Source of the DNA: an uncultured Flavobacteriaceae bacterium
Lineage (GTDB): Bacteria > Bacteroidota > Bacteroidia > Flavobacteriales > Flavobacteriaceae
DNA: 64,000 nucleotides
Direction of reading: 5' to 3'
Assembly: GCA_947489085.1 (NCBI GenBank)
Contig: CANLCJ010000011.1
Coordinates: forward strand, 37,499 to 101,498
Shown here: positions 19,001 to 25,634 of the stretch, piece by piece
Layout: each line of letters begins with the position of its first letter
Position numbering within the stretch: position 1 is the first letter of the stretch
Translations under genes and position numbers: made by a program
The notes under the pieces: model-generated
Databases searched by the model: none
What the model saw: only the letters and a program-made list of their open reading frames with translations
What the model was told of the DNA's origin: nothing

Positions 19001-19564
19001 TTCTAAGCGTCTAAATAAAATAGGATGACACCATGCGGGATTAGCACCCGTTATAAGAAACGTATCTGCTAACTCAATATCTGCATAAGCTATTGGTACA
19101 CTATCTTCTCCAAAAGTTTTTTTATAGCCTACAACAGCAGAACTCATACAAAGTCTGGAGTTGGTGTCTATATTATTGGTTCCTAAAAATCCTTTGGTAA
19201 GTTTATTGGCTATGTAATACTCTTCTGTTAAACTTTGCCCGGAAACGTAAAAGCCTACGCTGTCTGGCCCATAACGTTTAATTATAGATTTAAAAACGCT
19301 TGCTGCTCTATCTAGAGCATCGTCCCAACTTACACGTTCTCTAGGGTGAGAACGGCTCCATCGCATTTCTGGATATAGAATTCTGTCGGATGTATCGTTT
19401 GCTACGTAATGCAAATTCATACCTTTAGAACAAAGCATTCCTTTGTTTACAGGGTGGTCTTTGTCGCCTTCTACAAATACTTTATCATTTGCATCTTTTT
19501 TTACTATAATGCCACAGCCTACACCACAGTACGAACAGGTTGTTTTTACTTCACTTTTAATCAT
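16043..19564 (-). CDS. nasA: Assimilatory nitrate reductase, molybdopterin-FAD-BFD fusion
   Basis: 1173 residues; reduces nitrate to nitrite in the cytoplasm. The N-terminal 4Fe-4S motif CSYCGVGCGI with a later Cys (GMLCSKGM) precedes the molybdopterin domain. Cys in NSRLCMSSAV is in the position of the molybdenum ligand. A molydopterin-binding C-terminal part ends near residue 690. A second half, from about 703, is a NirB-like FAD/NAD(P) oxidoreductase (KIIIVGAGAAAFRFVQ, later VVIVGGGLLGLELAAAM). A BFD-type [2Fe-2S] domain follows from about 1110 (LVCSCSQVG, GLGCGSCK). The fusion puts an electron-input module in the same chain. It lies 129 bases after narK and is coupled to the rubredoxin-tailed gene. 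Confidence 0.93.
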   Translation of the reverse strand: MIKSEVKTTCSYCGVGCGIIVKKDANDKVFVEGDKDHPVNKGMLCSKGMNLHYVANDTSDRILYPEMRWSRSHPRERVSWDDALDRAASVFKSIIKRYGPDSVGFYVSGQSLTEEYYIANKLTKGFLGTNNIDTNSRLCMSSAVVGYKKTFGEDSVPIAYADIELADTFLITGANPAWCHPILFRRLEKHKEENPNVKLIVVDPRKTDTANYADLHLQLFPGTDVILYNAIGRCLYKSGLIDEDFIAKHTDGYTAYKEMILATSLKEASKVCGVSIDDIKKAAKYIGLSKGFISMWAMGLNQSMVGTDKNVALLNLSLITGQVGKPGAGPFSLTGQPNAMGGREVGGMANLLAVHKDLMNPEHRREVAQFWGVEEINPKPGLTATEMFDALESGKMKAVWIACTNPLVSLPNSNQIEKAMKNAKFVVVQDISHKSDTVGFADLVLPAAAWLEKEGTMTNSERRVSYLPKEIEAPGEARPDVEIFCDFARRMGFRGFNYNSASEIYDEYAQMTKGTNIDVSFLNYDRLKTEGTFQWPVPEHRHKGTPRLFEDKQFYTPSKKAIFNIPNELHNTSVLTNDQFPLVLTTGRVRDQWHTMTKTGKVSRLKTHYPKPVLEVHPVDAYLYKINDGDITEIKGENGVVRVRAKITETIKKGVVFLPMHWGKQLQSNLNRTNNLTNTHVDPTSKEPDFKFTRVAISKYKKPVEKIIIVGAGAAAFRFVQNYREYNQVDEIHVFSKEPNLFYNRVLLPEYVTEELTWEQLLKIKKVELGKLNIYLHPETLISNIDKTKKVVTDSNNETHTFDKLILATGSRAFVPKDVQIDLPGRFTMRNKIDADKFKAYLDATGLPPEEQHVVIVGGGLLGLELAAAMKHKNAKITIVQRASRLMERQLDRISSKLLALDVQERGIQIYFDNEVSTVFDDEDTKELNITLKSGKLITANAIVYAIGTIPNVDIARSNGIACRRGVIVNQHLQSSHPDIFAIGEIAEYNNQLFGITSAAEEQATILANYIAGDISEAYNGSVLMNILKFNDLNLCSIGDINVPENDNSYEEVIFTDIKKRYYKKCIVKDDLLIGAVLMGDKNEFAEFKTMIESKIEMADKRETLLRGASNDTPVLGKLVCSCSQVGAGNIEETIAQGCTDFTELCNKTGAGLGCGSCKTEVREILQNSKVLA

Positions 19565-19693
19565 CCCAACTTACTTTTATACTAAATAATACAATTTAAA
19601 CTCACTAAACAAATACGCTTTAAATTATTCTGAATCTCATAAAATATAAACTTCAAATCTTAAATATGATAAAAATCGGTATTTAAAACTGGG

Positions 19694-21118
19694 TTATTTT
19701 AGAGGTGCCAATTTTGGGCTTTCAGAATCTATATTTATATCTGCTTTTGCTACAGCTTCATCTTCTGCCGAAAAACGAATTGATAACGACACTAGTGCTG
19801 TTATAATAACTACTATACCTATTATAAAATATCCTCCAGACACAGCGGTAGACGATGCTAAAGACTGTGCTGCGTTTATTACCGCTTCACTTTTACCTAC
19901 ATTTTCTGCTATAGCTGCTTTTTCTGCTACGGCCGATTGCGATTTTAATAGCATTGCTGCTAAAAACGCACCTACATTTCCTCCTGCGCCAACAATACCA
20001 GATACAGAGCCTATTGCCTTTTTATTTATAAATGGTACTACAGAAAATGTAGCGCCTTCTGCCATTTGCACAGATAAGCTAAACAAGATTAAAAACACAA
20101 TACCTACTACAATACTGGTTGCCATAGAAAAGGTCATTAGCATGGCACCCTGTAGTGCTAAAATGCCTACTAAAAATAGTACACGCCCTCTAAGCCCTTT
20201 TAATTTGCCAAATTTATCGCCAAAGAACCCTCCTAGCGTTCTGGCAAAAATATTCATAAGTGCAAAGGATAACACTATATTACCTGCGGTTACACGCTCT
20301 AATTGAAAGGTGTTTTGCAAGTAATCGTCCATTGTACCGTATACTGTAAGCTCTATTCCAAAACAAGAAGCATATACAAGAAATAAAATCCACGTTCTGT
20401 AATCTTTAAGTACTGTTGCAAAACCAACTTGGTCTTTTTTCTTTTCAACTGCGATACCAGATGCTTTTAAATCTTTAAAATTTCCTTGTGGTGTATCTTG
20501 TGTAAAAAAGAAATATACTATGCCCATTAAAAAACATACAATTCCAGCAATTACCATAGAATAACGCCAAGCTTCTGCTTCTGCAACGCCAAAGCCTATT
20601 ACAGCTGCTGCTATTAATGGCATACCTAAACGGTTAGCACCTCCACCTAAGTTTCCCCATCCTGCCGATGTTGCGTTTGCCGTACCTACAATATTTGGTG
20701 CAAACATTAGTGAGGTGTGTACTTGGGTAATTACAAAAGACGCGCCTATAAAGCCTATAAACAACCTGCATACTAAAAATTGTGTTGGTGTTTGTACTAA
20801 ACCGCATAACACAACAGGAATAGCGCCTAGCATAAGTAACCAGGTATAACATAATCTTGGACCGTATTTATCGCATAATTTACCAATAAGTAAACGTGCA
20901 AAAACAGTTCCCGATACGGCTAAAATTATAGAGTTCCATTTCTGGTCTGGTGTTAAACCTAAATCTTTAACAACGTCTGGCATAAATGGTACAATGCCAA
21001 ACCATGAAAAGAAACATAAAAAAAAAGAAATTGCAGTGATCCAAAACGTGCGTATGGATATGTTTTTAAAATCGAATAATTTTAAAGTTGTTGATTTGGT
21101 CTGTGTTGTAGTGTTCAT
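19694..21118 (-). CDS. narK: NarK-type nitrate/nitrite transporter (MFS)
   Basis: 474 residues with about twelve transmembrane segments; imports nitrate, or exchanges it with nitrite, across the inner membrane. The nitrate-porter signature AGWGNLGGGANRLGMPLI is present, with an MFS motif in RLLIGKLCDKYGPR. The ATG at 21116-21118 (MNTTTQTKST) is used because the longer frame begins with TTG and runs into the promoter. The promoter block at 21139-21164 is shared with nirB. There is a long periplasmic or cytosolic loop near the C-terminus rich in Ala and Ser. It heads the narK-nasA-rubredoxin transcript. Confidence 0.94.
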   Translation of the reverse strand: MNTTTQTKSTTLKLFDFKNISIRTFWITAISFFLCFFSWFGIVPFMPDVVKDLGLTPDQKWNSIILAVSGTVFARLLIGKLCDKYGPRLCYTWLLMLGAIPVVLCGLVQTPTQFLVCRLFIGFIGASFVITQVHTSLMFAPNIVGTANATSAGWGNLGGGANRLGMPLIAAAVIGFGVAEAEAWRYSMVIAGIVCFLMGIVYFFFTQDTPQGNFKDLKASGIAVEKKKDQVGFATVLKDYRTWILFLVYASCFGIELTVYGTMDDYLQNTFQLERVTAGNIVLSFALMNIFARTLGGFFGDKFGKLKGLRGRVLFLVGILALQGAMLMTFSMATSIVVGIVFLILFSLSVQMAEGATFSVVPFINKKAIGSVSGIVGAGGNVGAFLAAMLLKSQSAVAEKAAIAENVGKSEAVINAAQSLASSTAVSGGYFIIGIVVIITALVSLSIRFSAEDEAVAKADINIDSESPKLAPLK

Positions 21119-21138
21119 AATTAAGTATATTAATACGT

Positions 21139-21164
21139 ACAAATCTAAGTATTAATACTTAATT
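21139..21164 (-). promoter_or_regulatory. narK promoter and palindromic operator, shared with nirB
   Basis: Read on the minus strand, this contains AAGTATTAATACTT (a perfect 14-base palindrome) immediately followed by TAGATTTG, an exact -7 element. It matches 25 of 26 bases at 28253-28278 before nirB. TACGTA follows in both copies at the expected start site. Transcription would start near 21134, giving a very short leader. The binding protein is unknown; the response regulator at 21393 is a candidate. Confidence 0.7.
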
Positions 21165-21392
21165 AAAAGTCAAAACATGATGTTACACTAAAAAAAATAC
21201 GATTTCCGTATTAAAACATTATGTTTATTGAAGAATATAAAAAATGCTGTTAAAAATAAGGTTTTTATTTAAGTATTTTATTTAAAATAATGGGCTAAAT
21301 CTCTTAGCTACTAGAAAATACTTATGTTGCTTAACCTAATCTATTTTATAATAAGCTATATGCCAAATAATGAGTAGAAAACGTGCTACGTC

Positions 21393-22058
21393 TTAAATAA
21401 GTCCGTATGCTTTAGCCTTATTGCTCAACTCCATAAGATTTTTTACGTCTAGCTTTTTCATTAAGTTGAAACGGTGCACTTCTGCGGTACGCTTGCTTAT
21501 CTCAAGTTCTTCTGCGATGTCTTTATTGTTTTTTAATTGCAGTACGAGTCCTAAGATTTGTGTCTCTCGTTTGGTAAGCTTAAAGGGAACTTCTTTTAGT
21601 TCTGGCTTAGAAGATTTCATGGCACTAGGATTCCCGTTAACAAAATTATTCATAATAATAGAAGAAACGTCTCCTGTAAAATACTTACCCCCAGAGGCTA
21701 TACTGTTTAATGCTTTTAAAAATTCTTCTTTACTGGCGCCTTTAAGTAAATACCCATCTGCTCCTGCTTCTATGGCTTTTACAACATACTCTTCAGAGTC
21801 GTGCATGGATAAAACCAATGTTTTAACATCAATGTTGTTTTTAGTAATTTCACTAACAACATCAATACCATTCATTTCTGGCATTCTAATATCTACTATT
21901 AAAACATGAGGTTTATTTTTAGAAATAACTTCTAAGGCTTCTTTTCCGTTAGAGGCTTCATCTATAACTACTATTCCAGATTGGTCTTCTAAAAGTGCTT
22001 TAATACCATCTCTCACCAAAACATGGTCGTCTGCTAATACAACATTAATTTTATCCAT
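21393..22058 (-). CDS. NarL/LuxR-type response regulator
   Basis: 221 residues. The receiver domain (4-118) has the phosphoacceptor Asp56 in VLIVDIRMPEMNG and the acidic pair ADDH near the start. A LuxR-type helix-turn-helix occupies about 160-215 (FKLTKRETQILGLVLQLKNN, NKDIAEELEISKRTAEVHR). It lies two genes downstream of the histidine kinase at 22613 and just upstream of narK, so it is probably the cognate regulator of nitrate genes; that pairing is inferred. It has its own -7 element at 22078-22085. Confidence 0.88.
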   Translation of the reverse strand: MDKINVVLADDHVLVRDGIKALLEDQSGIVVIDEASNGKEALEVISKNKPHVLIVDIRMPEMNGIDVVSEITKNNIDVKTLVLSMHDSEEYVVKAIEAGADGYLLKGASKEEFLKALNSIASGGKYFTGDVSSIIMNNFVNGNPSAMKSSKPELKEVPFKLTKRETQILGLVLQLKNNKDIAEELEISKRTAEVHRFNLMKKLDVKNLMELSNKAKAYGLI

Positions 22059-22077
22059 TCACACGGTGTTATGTTCA

Positions 22078-22085
22078 CAAAAGTA
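22078..22085 (-). promoter_or_regulatory. -7 promoter element of the response-regulator gene
   Basis: On the minus strand the sequence is TACTTTTG (TAnnTTTG), 19 bases before the ATG. TACTTAAATTAGTA, partly self-complementary, lies just upstream and overlaps it. Confidence 0.5.
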
Positions 22086-22144
22086 CTAATTTAAGTAATT
22101 TTACGTATTGCTACAAAATATCAAAATTGAATAATTATGTAATG

Positions 22145-22525
22145 TTATTGCTTTAAAGCTGTTACTTGTATTTCAATTTTCATTTTATTATCCAAAAGTT
22201 TGCCTTCAAACGCCGTAGCTGCAGGTTTAACATTACCTAGGTATTTGCCAAGTACTGGCACACATTTTTCAAAATCGGCCACATCAGCTACAATGTACGT
22301 AACGCGTACAATATCTGCCATGCTGGAATTTGCCTTTTCTAAAGTGGTTTTTATATTAAGCAAGCATTGTTCTGTTTGCGCAACAATATCGTCACTAATA
22401 GACATATCGCTGTAATCGTAGCCTGTAGTTCCAGATACAAATACCCAATCGCCTTGTACAACGGCTCTAGAATAGCCCATTTTGTCTTCGAACTCAGATC
22501 CCGAGCTTATTAACTGTCTTTTCAT
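22145..22525 (-). CDS. Rid-family (RidA/YjgF-like) protein
   Basis: 126 residues with the Rid fold motifs GDWVFVSGTTGYDY, CLLNIKTTLEKANSSMADIVRVTYIV and a C-terminal KMKIEIQVTAL. RidA proper hydrolyses reactive enamines and imines using an arginine in the PARS motif (Arg105 in E. coli RidA). Here that stretch is KPAATAFEGK, so the arginine is replaced and canonical RidA deaminase activity is doubtful. The gene sits between the sensor kinase and the response regulator, all on the same strand with gaps of less than 100 bases. The role in the nitrate island is unknown. Confidence 0.85.
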   Translation of the reverse strand: MKRQLISSGSEFEDKMGYSRAVVQGDWVFVSGTTGYDYSDMSISDDIVAQTEQCLLNIKTTLEKANSSMADIVRVTYIVADVADFEKCVPVLGKYLGNVKPAATAFEGKLLDNKMKIEIQVTALKQ

Positions 22526-22612
22526 TATTTATATGTTATTCTGATTAATTTTTACGTTTCTTTTTGGATTGTTCCAAAATTGAAATGGCAAATTTAAAGT
22601 TTATTAGTAGTA

Positions 22613-24424
22613 TTATAAAGGAATATTTAATGTTACTCTAGTGCCTTTTCCTTTTTCTGAAGTTAAAAACAGCCTCCCATTAATATAATTAATACGCTCT
22701 TTCATAAAGGTCATCCCCATACCGCCATCTCCTGTTTTTACACGTTTTATATTATTTGGATCGAAGCCTTTACCATTATCGTCTATGACGATACTAAGTA
22801 TATCTTTACTGTGCGACAGGGATACTATTATATGTGTTGACTCTGCATACTTTATCGCATTATTTATAGCTTCTTGTGTGATACGGTATATGTTTATCTC
22901 TGCTAAAGAGTCTAAGCGTAGGTTAAAATCTGTTTTGTTAAATAATATAATTTCTTTACCCATAAGCCTAGAGAGCTCTAGAGTAAGTTTTGTTAAGGCT
23001 GGCACTATGCCATGATCGCTTAATTCTGGTGGTGTTAAGTTGAAGGTGGCCGTTCTAACACCTTTAATAATATTGGTAGTAAGTGCTTTAAGGTGTGTTA
23101 TTTTTTCATCGGTTTTTTCAATATTAGTAACATCTATACTTTCTAAATTGTATTTTAAACCTGTAAGCATTTGCCCAATACCGTCATGCACATCTTTAGC
23201 TATACGGTTTTGTTCCTTTTCTTGATTCTCTATAATTTTACTAGAAATTACTTTTTGCTGATTCATTTTCTCTTCGAAACGGGCTTTGGTTAAAATATCA
23301 ATTTCTAACTGAGCCATTTTTCGTTCGGTAATATCTGAAGCTATAATGAGTAATTCTGATTTTTCTTCAGTGGGGTGGTAAGGTATTATGGCCATTTCTA
23401 ACCAGACTTTTTCGTCGTATTTATTTGTAGCTTTTACTTCGCCTTGCCAACCTGTCTTTTTATATTTTGCTACAATATCTTCTAAAACTTGCTGCTCGCT
23501 TTCTACAGGAGATAAAATTTCCCAAAAAAGCGGTTTATCATTAAATTTAGAGAAATAAAATAGTCTGGAAAATCTATTGCCTATGTGTACTAAAGTGCCA
23601 TTTGGTAAAATTCTGGCAAATAGTAACGTGTCGTCCATAGCGTGGCTTAATGCACGCAGTTCTTTTATGGATTTTTCTTTGGCTTGGCTTAGCTTATCAG
23701 CATCGTAAGCCATACGTTTTGCTTTTTTTTCGGCAGATAAGAGTTTAGCTAGTGTAACGCGTACCGATTTTGCTGCTGGCCAAAATATAAACAGCACTTC
23801 TCCTAGCAGTATAAATAGTGTTAATAGCGTTAACCACATTTCTAAACTGCGCAACCAGGATACTTTCTTTTCGGCTTCTAAATCGTACTGATTTACAATG
23901 GCATCCATCTGCTGTAAAAAATTGGCTTCGTTAACTTTTACTATTTCTATACTACTGCTTAGTTCTTCCTTGGGGAGGTGAGAACTGGTATCTGTATTTT
24001 CTGCAATAGACTTAGAGGCTGTGGCTATAGTGTTAAACACAGGGTTTAAAACAGCAAACTGCTCTATAATGGCTTTACTGTTTTTTTTGGGTAAGCCTAA
24101 ACTATCGTTACCATTTTGCAAAGCATGGTGTGAGAACTCCCAAAGGTGCAGTGTTGCCTTTAAATCGTTTAGTGTGGCTTGCTTGTCCTCTGGCGCATCT
24201 ATTGTAGATAGGGATATAACATGTTTTGCCAGTTTTTGACTTAACATACGTTGTCTTCCTGCAATATTAATTACTGTAGAGTCACTTTGTTGGTCGCCCA
24301 AGTGCTTCCTAATTAGTAACTGACTTACAATTACCGAAAATGCTATGGTACTAAACCCAACAATATACAAACGGCGTAGCTTATCAAAAGTCCTTTGGTC
24401 TAATGAGTTACCGTTTTCTGTCAT
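22613..24424 (-). CDS. NarX-like sensor histidine kinase with PilJ/NIT-type input domain
   Basis: 603 residues. The first transmembrane helix (about 14-33) and second (about 197-222) flank a periplasmic helical sensor domain that carries INIAGRQRMLSQKLAKHVI, the signature of PilJ/NIT-type nitrate-sensing domains. A PAS domain (about 255-375), a HisKA_3 helix with His in DVHDGIGQMLTGLKYNL (about 411), and a HATPase domain (NAIKYAES, DDNGKGFDP, GMGMTFMKERI) follow. Nitrate or nitrite sensing is inferred from the signature and from the neighbouring nir and nas genes. It lies 16 bases after the DUF4202 gene. Confidence 0.85.
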   Translation of the reverse strand: MTENGNSLDQRTFDKLRRLYIVGFSTIAFSVIVSQLLIRKHLGDQQSDSTVINIAGRQRMLSQKLAKHVISLSTIDAPEDKQATLNDLKATLHLWEFSHHALQNGNDSLGLPKKNSKAIIEQFAVLNPVFNTIATASKSIAENTDTSSHLPKEELSSSIEIVKVNEANFLQQMDAIVNQYDLEAEKKVSWLRSLEMWLTLLTLFILLGEVLFIFWPAAKSVRVTLAKLLSAEKKAKRMAYDADKLSQAKEKSIKELRALSHAMDDTLLFARILPNGTLVHIGNRFSRLFYFSKFNDKPLFWEILSPVESEQQVLEDIVAKYKKTGWQGEVKATNKYDEKVWLEMAIIPYHPTEEKSELLIIASDITERKMAQLEIDILTKARFEEKMNQQKVISSKIIENQEKEQNRIAKDVHDGIGQMLTGLKYNLESIDVTNIEKTDEKITHLKALTTNIIKGVRTATFNLTPPELSDHGIVPALTKLTLELSRLMGKEIILFNKTDFNLRLDSLAEINIYRITQEAINNAIKYAESTHIIVSLSHSKDILSIVIDDNGKGFDPNNIKRVKTGDGGMGMTFMKERINYINGRLFLTSEKGKGTRVTLNIPL

Positions 24425-24440
24425 TTATTAAGTTAATAAG

Positions 24441-25025
24441 TTATGCAATAGCCTGTTTTACAAGCGCTAAAGACGTTTCAGTAAAATCTAGTTTTAGTGC
24501 TGCTTCTTGGCCTTCTTTAGACATTTTTACCCAAGTTTTTTGTAGGATATCAATAACTTTTTCGTCAGGATGTTTTGCAGCGAACTCTTCGAAATAATAG
24601 TTTAAAAACACAAGACATATGGTGTCTTCCAAGGCTTGAGATTCTTCATTTTTCTTAATTTGCTTTTTAAGAATAATTTTTCGAATCCTGTCTACAAAAA
24701 TGGTATCGTAACCTACTTGTTCTAAAATTTTACCAGTTTTATCGGCATGCATTTTCTTTAAAGTTTCGCGCCATTTTAAGTAGCCTACCCGATCCATGGG
24801 GTATTCGTTTCGCGCTATTTCCCAACGGGAAATGTGGTGTGCTCTTGCCGCTATTTGTAGTGCTTTAGAGGCATCTGGATTAAATTGTAATAATGTACGA
24901 GACATACGTTGCGAGTATAATAATTCTTTGGGGTAAGCTATACCCGCAACATTGTATGTGTTTATATCTTTGGAGTTTTCTCTATCTATTAATGCAATTG
25001 CGGTTTCAAAACGCGTTGGCTTCAT
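24441..25025 (-). CDS. DUF4202 domain-containing protein
   Basis: 194 residues covering a full DUF4202 domain: FETAIALIDRENSKD, PKELLYSQRMSRTLL, AARAHHISRWEIARNEYPM and GYLKWRETLKKMHADK. The adjacent histidines and acidic residues suggest a metal-dependent helical (HD-like) enzyme, but this is inference; no activity is known to me. The family is often found next to nirB/nirD, and here it follows nirD by 100 bases and precedes the sensor kinase by 16. No signal peptide is present, so it is cytoplasmic. Confidence 0.85.
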   Translation of the reverse strand: MKPTRFETAIALIDRENSKDINTYNVAGIAYPKELLYSQRMSRTLLQFNPDASKALQIAARAHHISRWEIARNEYPMDRVGYLKWRETLKKMHADKTGKILEQVGYDTIFVDRIRKIILKKQIKKNEESQALEDTICLVFLNYYFEEFAAKHPDEKVIDILQKTWVKMSKEGQEAALKLDFTETSLALVKQAIA

Positions 25026-25125
25026 ATAATCTGTGTCTGTTTTAATTATAATGCTAAACGGGGCTGTTTATCTTAAACCAAAACTACAAACTACATGTTA
25101 AAATTTGTAATTAAGTGTTTAATTG

Positions 25126-25503
25126 CTAATCCGAAAAGCCAATATACACATTTCCTTCTTCAATTTTAACTGGATATGTGGCAATTTTTAAATCTTCTCC
25201 TCCAAGATTAGAACCGTCTTCTAAAGAAAAGTTTTTCTTATGCATAGGGCAAGCTACTTTTGGTATGCCGTCTTTATCTCCTATCATACCTAAACTCAAT
25301 ACCATTTCCATTTTATGGGGACATAAATTTTGAGTGGCATACCACTTGCCTGTTCTTACAAAATTGTATACCGCTATTTGTTTGGTTTTATATTTGATAC
25401 AAGCGCCACTGTTCTCGGGAAAATCTTCTGTTTTACCTACCTTAAACCATTCTTTAACAGCTTCTTTTGAAACAGATTCGTATTGACTTAATATATCTTG
25501 CAT
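25126..25503 (-). CDS. nirD: Nitrite reductase small subunit (Rieske-type NirD)
   Basis: 125 residues. It partners with NirB in NADH-dependent reduction of nitrite to ammonium in the cytoplasm. The fold motifs include FPENSGACIKYKTKQIAVYN and GKWYATQNLCPHKMEM. Unlike E. coli NirD, which has lost the cluster ligands, this protein keeps Cys61-x-His63 and Cys85-x2-His88, so it can bind a Rieske [2Fe-2S] centre. It lies 131 bases after nirB on the same strand. A short inverted repeat, GTTAGTA with TACTAAC, lies between the two genes. Confidence 0.88.
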   Translation of the reverse strand: MQDILSQYESVSKEAVKEWFKVGKTEDFPENSGACIKYKTKQIAVYNFVRTGKWYATQNLCPHKMEMVLSLGMIGDKDGIPKVACPMHKKNFSLEDGSNLGGEDLKIATYPVKIEEGNVYIGFSD

Positions 25504-25634
25504 AATTTTACTTCTATTTTTTTATTCTTGTTAGAGGGAGTTAGTATTATTTAAAGGTATTTTACTAACTAAAAAAACAAATTTATACTCTAACAACTAT
25601 ACTTTAAAATGTTTTATACTTATTAAATTTAATA

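Noticed and set aside
21196..21212. AATACG with CGTATT inverted repeat upstream of narK
   Set aside because: A 6-bp stem in AT-rich DNA with no matching copy in a comparable place; it only loosely resembles the TTACGTATTACGTAA site before nirB.
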